Assembly (NCBI RefSeq): GCF_018127805.1
Contig: NZ_CP072334.1
Location: 660,001 to 724,000 of the forward strand
Length of the DNA stretch: 64,000 bases
From: Prevotella sp. oral taxon 475
GTDB lineage: Bacteria > Bacteroidota > Bacteroidia > Bacteroidales > Bacteroidaceae
Direction: 5' to 3'
In this document: in pieces, positions 33,390 through 42,148 of the stretch
Numbering within the stretch: position 1 is the stretch's first letter
Layout of the letters: every line of letters begins with the position of its first letter
Notes under the pieces: generated by a model
Databases searched by the model: none
Seen by the model: only the letters and a program-made list of their open reading frames with translations
What the model was told of the DNA's origin: nothing
Position numbers and translations under genes: made by a program

Positions 33390-34286
33390 ATGAGTCAAGT
33401 GATCATCACTAATGTCACCGATCCCGTTTGCCCGTGGTGCTGGGGCGAGGAACCGTTTTTCAGAAAGTTGGAAACCCATTTCCCCGGCCTCATTGCCTGG
33501 CGCCATGTAATGGGCGGACTGGTGGAGGACATGAACAAGAACAAACCCGCCGACATCGATGCCGACACCTATTATAATAAGGAGAACAAAGACTTCATTA
33601 CCCACTGTCTGGAGACTGCCGAGAAACACGGGATGCCCATTCGGACGGAGAGGTTCAACCTGTTTTCCGAAACAGAGAACTCGTCGTTCCCGCTCTGCAT
33701 CGCCTTTAAGGCGGCACAGATAGCGAATGCCGAAAAGGCCGATCTCTTTCTCTATAATCTGCGGGCAGCCGCGATGGCCGAGGCCCGACAAGCTATCGCC
33801 GAAGCCGAACTCATTGCCATTGCCGACGAAAGTGGCATCGACATCGCCGCTTTTCTCGACTCATTGAACGATGGTTCGGCCGAAAGGGCTTTCTGGCAAG
33901 ACGTTGAGGAGGCCAAAAAACTCAAGGTAGAGGTGTTCCCCACCTTTGTTTTCGAGTATGAAGGCAAGCAGATGCCCCTGAAAAACTTCCGCGACTACAA
34001 CACGATGGCGGCCATGATCAAGGCCGTTAGCGGCGGAAAGCTATTGCCGCAAGCCGTTCGTTTCTCGTCCGAGGCTCTGCTCGAGTTGATGGAAACACAC
34101 CCACGCCTGTCGGCAGAAGAGGTGAAAGAGGCTTTCGACTTTGCTTCTCTTCAAGACATGGAGGCTGCTATCGCTCCTCTCTTGGCCTCGGGCGAACTGC
34201 TCAAACAGCCCGCCGACAACAGCTATTTCATAAGAAAACCCGCCAAAGGCATGGCCTGCGACTTGACAACGGGCATCTGCAAATAG
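33390..34286 (+). CDS. DsbA family oxidoreductase (FrnE-like)
   Basis: The protein has 298 residues and no signal peptide. The thioredoxin-fold active site is CPWCWG at about residue 12, with a cis-Pro region at VEVFPTFVF (about residue 187). A helical insertion lies between. It resembles cytosolic FrnE-like and DsbA/HCCA-isomerase proteins. The C-terminal segment (about residues 225-298) looks like a small winged-helix-type addition ending CDLTTGICK with two Cys. It probably works in cytosolic thiol redox control; the substrate is unknown. ATG at 33390 is chosen after the -7 box at 33341. Confidence 0.85.
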   Translation: MSQVIITNVTDPVCPWCWGEEPFFRKLETHFPGLIAWRHVMGGLVEDMNKNKPADIDADTYYNKENKDFITHCLETAEKHGMPIRTERFNLFSETENSSFPLCIAFKAAQIANAEKADLFLYNLRAAAMAEARQAIAEAELIAIADESGIDIAAFLDSLNDGSAERAFWQDVEEAKKLKVEVFPTFVFEYEGKQMPLKNFRDYNTMAAMIKAVSGGKLLPQAVRFSSEALLELMETHPRLSAEEVKEAFDFASLQDMEAAIAPLLASGELLKQPADNSYFIRKPAKGMACDLTTGICK

Positions 34287-34374
34287 AATGAAACAAGAGA
34301 GAAAAGGCTCTACAAAAAGTATTAAACAACGCTAACAAATACATTTTTCGCAAACAAGGTTCGTCCTTTTGTCG

Positions 34375-34382
34375 TATTTTTG
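34375..34382 (+). promoter_or_regulatory. -7 promoter element of the metal/heme-type locus
   Basis: TATTTTTG, 78 nt upstream of the small membrane protein start. The -33 region is T-rich but not an exact match. Confidence 0.4.
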
Positions 34383-34459
34383 CAAAGCAGATGATCGCGC
34401 GGAATAAAAAAACGCGCGCATGACAAGTGGCCAATAGGCATAAAACAAGCATTTTGCAC

Positions 34460-34780
34460 ATGAACTGTAACAAACACCTCAGACGTTTTTTGGCATGGAT
34501 GTTCATCGTAACATTCATGTCGGTGTTTGCTATCAAAGACTTTCATGTGCACGAGGATCATCCTTCCAAGGTGCACTTCGCTTGCGATGGCACCACGAAG
34601 GCTTTCCAATCCTCGTGTTTCATCTGCGACTTTATTCTGCATAAGGCAAGCGCACCAACGCTGCAAACCTATCAGCCCGCGGTGTTTGCCACTATTCTTA
34701 CGCCTTATGTCTTTACTCAACAAACGGTTTACCGCCACGTTGAAGCGGTAAACACTCACTCGCCACCCGTGCGCGGATAA
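34460..34780 (+). CDS. Small membrane protein with HxHxxH and CxxC motifs
   Basis: The protein has 106 residues. An N-terminal membrane span (about residues 10-27) is followed by KDFHVHEDH and later CFICDF, together a plausible metal-binding set. The C-terminal half is unordered and polar. No family name is recognised, but I recall similar proteins ahead of TonB-dependent receptors in Bacteroidetes. It is the first gene of a likely operon with the receptor and lipoprotein downstream. It could sense or pass a transition metal or heme. Confidence 0.7.
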   Translation: MNCNKHLRRFLAWMFIVTFMSVFAIKDFHVHEDHPSKVHFACDGTTKAFQSSCFICDFILHKASAPTLQTYQPAVFATILTPYVFTQQTVYRHVEAVNTHSPPVRG

Positions 34781-34986
34781 GTTTTTTCACACCCATTATC
34801 CTCCTATTGTATCTATTCGTGAGGGCAAATACGCCTTTTCGGATGGTATGATGGGCTACATTCACCTTTTTATCACTGGAGACCGAACGATGTTCGGTGA
34901 CTCCTCCCATCAGTAATGAACAACTGTTGGACGGGGCATGCTGCCGCTATCAACCACGGTGCACGCCAGCCAACACACATAGATGT

Positions 34987-37152
34987 ATGGTTAAAAGAAC
35001 TTTTCTTTGCATCGCACTCGGTGCGAGCATCGCGCTATGGACTTCTGCAAAGGCATCGATCGCTCAGAAAGCGACTTCGCTCAGTGAACAAACCGACACC
35101 ACAAAAACAAAAAACAACAAGAAAAACGGTGGGTCGGAACTTGGAAAAGAACACAATATCGGCGAGATTGTGGTAACGGGCGTGCGCCAGCAAGCCAGCG
35201 TCAACAGCGTAAGCGACAGGATAGGCGAAAACCTGATCGACCGTTCTATGGGCAAATCGCTCGCTTCCATCCTCGAACATGTTAGCGGTGTCAGCTCTAT
35301 TCAGACGGGAACCACAGTGGCCAAACCTGTGATCAACGGCATGTATGGCAACCGTATCCTCATCGTTAACAATGGAGCGCGGCAGACAGGACAGCAATGG
35401 GGAGCCGACCACGCTCCCGAAATAGACCAAAACAGCAGTGGGTCTATCGAGGTGATCAAGGGTGCTGAATCGGTAAGATATGGCTCTGAGGCTCTCGGCG
35501 GTATCATCGTGATGGAGCAAAAGGCTTTGCCTTACGGGCAAAAAGGCGTTTCGGGACATCTGCGGACACTCTATGGCAGTAATGGTAAACGCTATTCTGT
35601 CGTGGCACAAACCGAGGGAACAATGCCTTTCTGCAATAGTTTGGCTTGGCGACTGCAAGGCACCTATGCTAATTCGGGCGACCAAAGTACGGCCAAATAC
35701 TTGCTGAACAACACGGGTTATCGCGAACACGATTTCTCGGCGGCATTGGGTTACCATCGCCATGCACTTCAATTGGAAGGGTATTACAGTATGTACAACC
35801 TGAAATTGGGCGTTCTGCCCAGTGCACAAATGGGTAGTGAGGATCTACTTAAACAGCGTATTGCGCTCGGACGACCCGTGGAAGTCGAACCCTATACTCG
35901 CCACATCGACTACCCTTTCCAGCATGTTGTTCACCATACGGCCATCGGTAAGGCTTCTTTCGATGCGGGCAAGTATGGTCGTTTTCAATGGCAGACTGCC
36001 TTCCAGGCCGACGATCGCAAGGAAAATCGTATCCGACGAATGAACCTCTCGAGTATTCCGGCTGTGAGTATGTACCTCACCTCGTTTCAAAACCAACTGA
36101 AGTGGAATTTGGCCTACAACAGATGGAACACTGAAGCAGGTGCCTCTTATCTGCACATACGTAACCGCAACCAAGAGGGAACGGGCGTTGTGCCACTGAT
36201 CCCTAACTACACGGAGTACGACTTGGGCGTTTATGCCATACAGAAGTATCGCCATGAGCATTGGACGGCAGAGGCTGGCATACGCTTCGACAACCAAGAA
36301 ACGCGTGCTTCGGGTTATGACTACACGGGAAAGTTGTATGGCGGACATCACATTTTTAGTAATTTCTCGTACAATCTCGGGACAAGCTATCGCCTGAACG
36401 AGCAATGGAAGATTACCTCCAACGTAGGTTTGGCGTGGCGGGCACCACATGTGCACGAGCTTTATAGCAATGGGAATGAGCTGGGATCGGGTATGTTCGT
36501 CATGGGCGACTCAACCATGCGCTCCGAACAGAGTACCAAATGGGTTACGTCGCTATCCTATCGCACGGCCTTTGCCGAGGTCCGGATGGATGCTTACCTA
36601 CAATGGATCAAGGGTTACATCTACGATGAACCGGAAAAAGGCAAGTATATCACGGTGATTTCAGGTTCTTATCCGCTGTTTCAATATAAGCAAACCGACG
36701 CTTTCTTCCGCGGAATCGACTTCGATGTACGGCTCAAGCCGATACAACACTTCGAGTACCATCTGCTGTCGGGTCTGATCTGGGCCAACGAAAAGCGGAC
36801 AGGCAACTATCTGCCTTATATTCCCTCAGCACGCTTCGACCACGACTTGACGTGGGAAGACATTCGGGTAGGTAAGGCAAACGCTTGGTTGCAATTGAAA
36901 CATAGACTGGTTTTGAAGCAGACACGCTTCCATCCTGCCAGCGATCTTGTCGACTTTACGCCGCCAACCTACAACCTCTTCGGCTTCGAAGCTGGCATCG
37001 AATGGCCGCTGAGTAGACAGAACAAACTGCGGATGCTCCTCTCTGCCGACAACCTTTTTAATAAAGAATATAAGGAATACACCAATCGCTCGCGCTACTA
37101 CGCCCACGATATGGGGCGCGATGTACGCTTTTCGGTCGGTTGGTTTTTCTAA
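34987..37152 (+). CDS. TonB-dependent outer-membrane receptor, probable metal or heme uptake
   Basis: The protein has 721 residues. A signal peptide ends near KASIAQ, then a Lys/Thr/Asn-rich stretch and a TonB box-like EIVVTGVR (about residue 60). The plug domain carries SLASILEHVSGVSSIQTG, GNRILIVNNGARQTGQQWGADHAPEID and the SSGSIEVIKGAESVRYGSEALGGII block. The 22-strand barrel ends in FSVGWFF with a terminal Phe. The HAPEID type of plug is found in receptors for small metal or heme ligands rather than in glycan SusC proteins. The start at 34987 gives a clean signal peptide; a GTG at 34897 does not. The 34781-34986 gap shows no recognisable riboswitch. Confidence 0.92.
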   Translation: MVKRTFLCIALGASIALWTSAKASIAQKATSLSEQTDTTKTKNNKKNGGSELGKEHNIGEIVVTGVRQQASVNSVSDRIGENLIDRSMGKSLASILEHVSGVSSIQTGTTVAKPVINGMYGNRILIVNNGARQTGQQWGADHAPEIDQNSSGSIEVIKGAESVRYGSEALGGIIVMEQKALPYGQKGVSGHLRTLYGSNGKRYSVVAQTEGTMPFCNSLAWRLQGTYANSGDQSTAKYLLNNTGYREHDFSAALGYHRHALQLEGYYSMYNLKLGVLPSAQMGSEDLLKQRIALGRPVEVEPYTRHIDYPFQHVVHHTAIGKASFDAGKYGRFQWQTAFQADDRKENRIRRMNLSSIPAVSMYLTSFQNQLKWNLAYNRWNTEAGASYLHIRNRNQEGTGVVPLIPNYTEYDLGVYAIQKYRHEHWTAEAGIRFDNQETRASGYDYTGKLYGGHHIFSNFSYNLGTSYRLNEQWKITSNVGLAWRAPHVHELYSNGNELGSGMFVMGDSTMRSEQSTKWVTSLSYRTAFAEVRMDAYLQWIKGYIYDEPEKGKYITVISGSYPLFQYKQTDAFFRGIDFDVRLKPIQHFEYHLLSGLIWANEKRTGNYLPYIPSARFDHDLTWEDIRVGKANAWLQLKHRLVLKQTRFHPASDLVDFTPPTYNLFGFEAGIEWPLSRQNKLRMLLSADNLFNKEYKEYTNRSRYYAHDMGRDVRFSVGWFF

Positions 37153-37197
37153 AAACGACAAAACATTGACAATTAAACAACAAAAAATAATAAGGTT

Positions 37198-38232
37198 ATG
37201 AAAAAGAATTTCTTTCAATCAATGCTCACATTATCTTGTGCTGCATTGTTTACTTTGGCATTCACTGCTTGTGACAACAAAGTAGATACGCCTGTCAACG
37301 AGAATGATCACAAACTGCACGAAGACCCGACGAAGGTGACTGTACAACTGGTTCAGGGTCACATGCACGCCAATTGGCGTACGGTTGACACGAATGGAGG
37401 TTTTCATCAAGACTCTGAATCGGGTGCCAAATATCTGAAACGCATCCAAGAAATCACCTATGAGGTAAAGCCTGGCACGGGATGGACACTGGCAAAGGGT
37501 AGTGCTGACAAGTTCTATGTAGTGAAAGCGCACGACTATAGCACGGAAGTGGATTTCGAAAATCCTGCTCCCGTGTATCTGCTGTTCATCAAATACTATA
37601 ACGCTAAGGGTGAACTCATCAACGAACAGTTCGTCAAAAATGGACAAGACGCTATTCATCAACACTTCTTTACTGTTGAGAATCAAAAGGAGATGATGAG
37701 CGGAAAAACTATCGCCGGCACCCAAAACACCACCGACTATATCGATTATAAATACGCAGACACGACACCTTGGGACAAAACGCAACATTTCGATGGTGCT
37801 CAACTTACCGGAAAGACCAATCCCATTGGATTCAAAGGTGTGATGAAGTTCTTGAAAGACGATGTCACGATGGATCTTCGCATCCGCCTCTATCATGGCT
37901 ATAAAGGCAAAAAAGACCCAAAAACGGGTGAATTCAGTCCCTATTACCGCTTCTCACCGGCACAATTACAGTTGGGCACATGGGACATTAACTTCACCAT
38001 TCCTGTTGTAGTGTATGCCGATAGAGAAGATTATATCTCTGATTCGGCCTTTCAAGAGAATATGGATATCGACCATTTCCCCGAGAATGGCTTCTCTGAT
38101 GCTGTCAGCAATAAGGTGATTCACCGCATCATGAAGGCCTACAACCTTTCCTGGATCGAGGCCCTGCGCGACTATCACGCCTCTTTCTATAAAGCTGCGC
38201 CACACGATCTGGGTAAGGGTATTTGGCTATAA
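37198..38232 (+). CDS. His-containing surface lipoprotein, partner of the TonB receptor
   Basis: The protein has 344 residues. A lipoprotein signal ends LAFTACDN with the lipid-modified Cys at about residue 25. The early mature part carries HMHANW, GGFHQD and IHQHFF, with several His residues spaced like metal or heme ligands. The rest is beta-rich and ends with a helical segment. I do not recognise a family. It starts 45 nt after the receptor stop and should be made with it, acting on the cell surface or at the outer membrane to capture the ligand. Confidence 0.75.
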   Translation: MKKNFFQSMLTLSCAALFTLAFTACDNKVDTPVNENDHKLHEDPTKVTVQLVQGHMHANWRTVDTNGGFHQDSESGAKYLKRIQEITYEVKPGTGWTLAKGSADKFYVVKAHDYSTEVDFENPAPVYLLFIKYYNAKGELINEQFVKNGQDAIHQHFFTVENQKEMMSGKTIAGTQNTTDYIDYKYADTTPWDKTQHFDGAQLTGKTNPIGFKGVMKFLKDDVTMDLRIRLYHGYKGKKDPKTGEFSPYYRFSPAQLQLGTWDINFTIPVVVYADREDYISDSAFQENMDIDHFPENGFSDAVSNKVIHRIMKAYNLSWIEALRDYHASFYKAAPHDLGKGIWL

Positions 38233-38261
38233 GTTTCGCCATGCCTTATGAGCAGAGGCTA

Positions 38262-38310
38262 AAAAATAAATAACGTGCGTTCCGTTTATTTCGAAACGCA
38301 CGTTATTGAT
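38262..38310. terminator. Bidirectional terminator
   Basis: AATAACGTGCGTT (38269-38281) pairs exactly with AACGCACGTTATT (38295-38307). There is an A run before the stem and a T-rich part after, so it can serve both the lipoprotein gene and oxyR, which converge here. Confidence 0.8.
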
Positions 38311-38361
38311 TGTTCTCCCAAAAGCCTTCAAGTATACGTTGAAGGGAAGACAGGCCTCTTT

Positions 38362-39288
38362 TCAGATCCTTTTCTGAGTCTGTCTCAATGTCAACATGTC
38401 TTTAGGTATGCCCGCTTGGATCTCTTCGACCAGCAGACTGCGCAGGGTTTTACGGATAAAGTTTTTACCAGTGATCATCACAATCTCGCGTGTTGGTACG
38501 GGAATGGCAAAGGGACGCACCAAGCGTCGTTGCTTCTCTTCCAGCTGATACACGGCTAACTCCGGAATAAAGGTAAGTCCTTTTCCACTCTCTACAATAC
38601 GCATAAACGTCTCGATGCTACCCAGCGTATAGGCTTTCTTCGCAGCTGAAGCGGCTTTCAGGTGGCAAAACTTCACTAATTGGTCGCGAAAGCAATGTCC
38701 TTCATCCAACAACCAGAGATATTCTCCCGTCAAGTCGGCCGTCTTGATGCTTTCTTTGTCAAAGAGAGGATCGCCTTCTGCCACGTAAGCAAAGAACTGT
38801 TCGTAGAACAACGGTATGCTCTCAAACTCGTCCAGCCCTTCTAATTGTGCCAGAATACCAGCATCTACATCGCCACGCACCAAAGCTCGCTTCATGTCCT
38901 CTGTCTTCATTTCCACGATACGCACGTCCATATCAGGATATGTTCTCATGAGTTGCGGAAAAAAGCGCGGTATAAGGTAGGGTGCAATGGTGGGTAAGAT
39001 GCCGATGGTAAACGTTCCTTGCAACGAATGTTTCTCTTCTTCCACCGTCTCTTTCAGCTTTCGTGCACGTAGCAATACTTTCCAAGCCTGCTCTACAACC
39101 AATCTTCCGGTGGGCGTTGGGGCAATGGGCTGACTCTTCCGGTCGAAGAGTTTCACACCCAATTCGTCTTCCAGCTTCTGCACCATCGAACTGAGCGTGG
39201 GCTGTGTAACGCCACAATGTTCGGCAGCCTTGGCGAAATGCCGAAAGCGAAACACTGCCATTACATATTCCAATTGTTGAAGTGTCAT
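38362..39288 (-). CDS. oxyR: LysR-type peroxide regulator OxyR
   Basis: The protein has 308 residues. The N-terminal winged helix-turn-helix is standard (LQQLEYVMAVFRFRHFAKAAEHCGVTQ). The effector domain contains DEGHCFRDQLVKFC: the two redox Cys, at about residues 200 and 208, are placed exactly as in E. coli OxyR (Cys199 and Cys208). It senses peroxide by forming a disulfide and turns on ahpCF, and in Bacteroides also other peroxide genes. The promoter is at 39315-39345. Confidence 0.97.
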   Translation of the reverse strand: MTLQQLEYVMAVFRFRHFAKAAEHCGVTQPTLSSMVQKLEDELGVKLFDRKSQPIAPTPTGRLVVEQAWKVLLRARKLKETVEEEKHSLQGTFTIGILPTIAPYLIPRFFPQLMRTYPDMDVRIVEMKTEDMKRALVRGDVDAGILAQLEGLDEFESIPLFYEQFFAYVAEGDPLFDKESIKTADLTGEYLWLLDEGHCFRDQLVKFCHLKAASAAKKAYTLGSIETFMRIVESGKGLTFIPELAVYQLEEKQRRLVRPFAIPVPTREIVMITGKNFIRKTLRSLLVEEIQAGIPKDMLTLRQTQKRI

Positions 39289-39314
39289 GTCTTTTCTTTA
39301 TTGTTTTTCTTGCA

Positions 39315-39345
39315 CAAAGGTACGGGGATTTTGCCATCCTGCAAA
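39315..39345 (-). promoter_or_regulatory. Promoter for oxyR
   Basis: On the minus strand TTTG (39345-39342), a 19-nt gap, then TACCTTTG (39322-39315). An exact match; it begins 14 nt after the stop of the upstream GIN-domain gene. Confidence 0.85.
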
Positions 39346-39358
39346 AAGCCTTTCCTTC

Positions 39359-40114
39359 TTACCGAACGTTGAGCCGATCTATCTGTATTTCTCCGCTGCC
39401 ATGCACGGTCTTATCCAACGACCGAGTCGAACCCCATAGCTTGATATCGCCGCTTCCAAAGAGTTCAGTCTTCACCGCTCCGCAATTCTGTAAGCCTGCT
39501 TCTATGTCACCACTACCGTAGAGTGAAAACTCTATTCTATCGGATTGAAGCTGTTTCAGGGTCATATCGCCTGAGCCTTTAAGCCGAACCTCGGCGCGTT
39601 GACAACTCACTCCATCGAACTTTACGTCGCCACTACCATTTAGAGAGACCCGGAGCTGATCGCAAATCACCTGTCCAAATTTGACATCTCCACTACCGAT
39701 AAGCGATACTGTCAGTACATCTGTGTCCATCTTCCTGATGACAGAGAAGTCGCCTGAGCCTTTCATCTCTAAGGAAATGAGGTCAGGGGATGTCAGATAG
39801 ATGTCCACTTCCGAGTCTTTTCCAAAAGAGAATCCTCTTTTCTTCACCCGTTCGATGTACAAAGTCTCACCACTCACTCGCAATATGATATTCTTTAATT
39901 CCTCTTGCGTACCGATCATCTTCGCTTCACTCTTCCCACCTTGTACAAAATGCACGTCATAAGGTGCTAAAAGCACAATACGTTTAAAATAGGTCAACTC
40001 TCGCGTTGTCGTCATACGTAGCTTCTTTCGGTAGTTCGTACCGTAAGAACAAGAGGCAAAACCCACACCCGCGATACATAACGCGGCCATCAAAACAAAA
40101 AATCGATGTTTCAT
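39359..40114 (-). CDS. DUF2807 (GIN domain) lipoprotein
   Basis: The protein has 251 residues. A lipoprotein signal ends GFASCSY. The mature part is a right-handed beta-helix-like GIN domain. Repeats of KGSGD or NGSGDV occur at regular spacing of about 20 residues (GSGDFSV, GSGDVKF twice, GSGDMTL, GSGDIEA, GSGDIKL, GSGEIQI). The role of the head-GIN domain is unknown; surface exposure is likely. It lies alone, upstream of oxyR on the same strand. Confidence 0.93.
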   Translation of the reverse strand: MKHRFFVLMAALCIAGVGFASCSYGTNYRKKLRMTTTRELTYFKRIVLLAPYDVHFVQGGKSEAKMIGTQEELKNIILRVSGETLYIERVKKRGFSFGKDSEVDIYLTSPDLISLEMKGSGDFSVIRKMDTDVLTVSLIGSGDVKFGQVICDQLRVSLNGSGDVKFDGVSCQRAEVRLKGSGDMTLKQLQSDRIEFSLYGSGDIEAGLQNCGAVKTELFGSGDIKLWGSTRSLDKTVHGSGEIQIDRLNVR

Positions 40115-40329
40115 ATTTTCTCCTTTTTAAATAAATAATCATCCGTAAGACGAACCGGACAGACGGATAGTTGCAAGAAAACATTTTTTATAGAATCAAG
40201 TAAGGATTTTGCCACCAACATCACAAGAGGCCTTCACTCCCAAAGCGCATCTCCGACTCTCCTCATTAACTCCTCGTTAGAAGCATGTCTACCACATAAG
40301 CAATAGCGGTTCAGGAGACGATTCTTCCC

Positions 40330-41193
40330 TTAACTCTTCGCTCCACGGGCTTCGATGGCCCCAAAGGCATAATAGGAGACGAAGAGAGCCCAAACAGAGA
40401 TAAAGAGAAAGAGGAGGGTGCAGAGTGCAACACTTGCGAATTGCAATAGAGGAAAATAAGTCGGCAAGCCCGATGCATCACCTATCGACTGCCCCACGGC
40501 AGACTGTAGCTGAGCCAAAAACAAGATGCTCACGGGCAAGAAGAGTAGTGCTCCCACCACCACAGCGATGAAAGTTGTGAAGAAACTGATACCGAAGAGA
40601 AAGCCCCAATGCCTCAATCCCGTGACGTAAAAGGGCAACAAGTGTTTCCGCAACTTTGCTTCCCGACAAAAGAAATACTTTATTGTCACGTAATGAAAGG
40701 GCACTAAAAGCAACAGTCCTCCCGTTGCAATGATCAATAAAGCCCACATCCAGACAGAAGAGGAAGCTCCGGCTATCGTCACTCCCGTCGGTGCAAGTCC
40801 GAAACCTCCGATAGCCAGAACAACAATCTGTCCTATCGCAAAGAGGAGTGCACCCAAGAGAAAACTTATCTTCATCGCCTTCATCAGATTAGCCTTGACA
40901 CCGTTTTCCTGAAGCAAGCCCATTACTCCGGCTAAGACATACCCGAAGAGAGCCACTATTGCCATCTCGCCTCCCAAAAAGAGGAGACTCTCGGCAAGCC
41001 TAATGCCTTCAGCTGCACCTTCGCCCAAGAGTGTAGTTGTGAACAGCAGGTAAAGCCCGCCCGACACCAGAGCATAGAGCAGGCCAGGGATCCAAAGCCG
41101 ACAAATAAGAGTGGAGAAATGAGTCAATAGCAACGCTGCCCCTGCTTTGATACAGCCCGAAACACTTCGGTCTTTATACAATTCTGTTTCCAT
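40330..41193 (-). CDS. Polytopic membrane protein of unknown function
   Basis: The protein has 287 residues with six or seven hydrophobic segments. No enzymatic motif stands out. Charged stretches at the N terminus (METELYKDRSVSGC) and around YFFCREAKLRKHL mark likely cytosolic loops. Proteins of this look in Bacteroidetes have been wrongly labelled beta-carotene monooxygenase. It lies 77 nt downstream of the RNA methyltransferase gene on the same strand and may share its transcript. The start at 41193 is chosen for a normal N terminus ahead of the first span. Confidence 0.75.
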   Translation of the reverse strand: METELYKDRSVSGCIKAGAALLLTHFSTLICRLWIPGLLYALVSGGLYLLFTTTLLGEGAAEGIRLAESLLFLGGEMAIVALFGYVLAGVMGLLQENGVKANLMKAMKISFLLGALLFAIGQIVVLAIGGFGLAPTGVTIAGASSSVWMWALLIIATGGLLLLVPFHYVTIKYFFCREAKLRKHLLPFYVTGLRHWGFLFGISFFTTFIAVVVGALLFLPVSILFLAQLQSAVGQSIGDASGLPTYFPLLQFASVALCTLLFLFISVWALFVSYYAFGAIEARGAKS

Positions 41194-41270
41194 TTTTATT
41201 TTGTTTATCGATTGGTCAAATAGAGATTCTTCTGCCTTGTCCCAATCCAAAGAATCTATGAAAAATAACT

Positions 41271-42047
41271 TTAGGGATTGCCGGCGACACCCCTTCGCCG
41301 CAATTCTGCACAGACGATAGCTGTTGCTACAGCCACGTTCAGACTCTCAGCCGTTTCCACTCCTTTAGGGAAAGAAGGGATCAACAAGGTCTGTTTGATG
41401 CGTTTTCGGATAGGGAGCGAGAGACCGCGTCCCTCGTTTCCCATGACAACGACGCCGTGGGGCACAAGAGAGGGATGTGCAAAGAGGTCTTCACCGTCGA
41501 GCATTGTCCCATAAATAGGGCAGTTTGCAGGGAGAGCATCGAGGAGAGCGTCGAGATCTCCGTATTCTACCCTGACGCGGGCAATGCTTCCCATTGTAGA
41601 TTGCACCACTTTAGGATTGTAGACATCGGCCGTGTCGAGACTACAGATGATGCGACGGATGCCGAACCAGTCGGCAATACGGACGATTGTGCCGAGGTTA
41701 CCCGGGTCTTGTACGCCATCAAGCATCAACGTCAAATCTTCCGTCTCGATGGGTTTGAGATTTTTTTCCTCAGTCGAGAACTTCGGAAAGACCCCTACCA
41801 CCTGTTGCGGAGTTTTGAGAAGACTCGCCTTTTGCAGTTCCTCGTCGCTCACACAGAGCACTTCCGTCTCTGCCGGAGGGTGATTCTCCCGAAGCCAGGC
41901 CTCGCAGGCCACCACCAATCGAGGTGAAGCAACGCGCATCAGTTCTCGTACCACCTTTGGACCTTCGGCTACGAAGAGCCCCTCTGCCGTCCGATTTTTT
42001 TTCAGTTCCAGCGAGTGGATGAATTTGATTTTCGCTTTACTAATCAT
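41271..42047 (-). CDS. SpoU/TrmH-family RNA 2'-O-methyltransferase
   Basis: The protein has 258 residues. An N-terminal substrate-binding domain (KIKFIHSLELKKNRTAEGLFVAEG) is followed by the SPOUT domain with motifs LDGVQDPGNLGTIVRIADWFG, VVMGNEGRGLSL and IPSFPKGVETAESLNVAVATAI. It is of the RlmB/TrmH group with an unknown modified nucleotide in rRNA or tRNA. The start at 42047 (MISKAKIKF) follows a TAACTTTG box on the minus strand at 42067-42060. Confidence 0.93.
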   Translation of the reverse strand: MISKAKIKFIHSLELKKNRTAEGLFVAEGPKVVRELMRVASPRLVVACEAWLRENHPPAETEVLCVSDEELQKASLLKTPQQVVGVFPKFSTEEKNLKPIETEDLTLMLDGVQDPGNLGTIVRIADWFGIRRIICSLDTADVYNPKVVQSTMGSIARVRVEYGDLDALLDALPANCPIYGTMLDGEDLFAHPSLVPHGVVVMGNEGRGLSLPIRKRIKQTLLIPSFPKGVETAESLNVAVATAIVCAELRRRGVAGNP

Positions 42048-42148
42048 CTTCTTTGGGGGCAAAGTTAGCATTTTAATCCGACAAGCTTCTCCTTTTCTCA
42101 TCTTCTACGTTCTGCCTCTTTCGTCCCTTCCTTCTTCTCTTCCTCTAC

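Noticed and set aside
34781..34986. Cobalamin, TPP or other riboswitch before the TonB receptor gene
   Set aside because: There are short hairpins, but none of the conserved boxes of known riboswitches is present.
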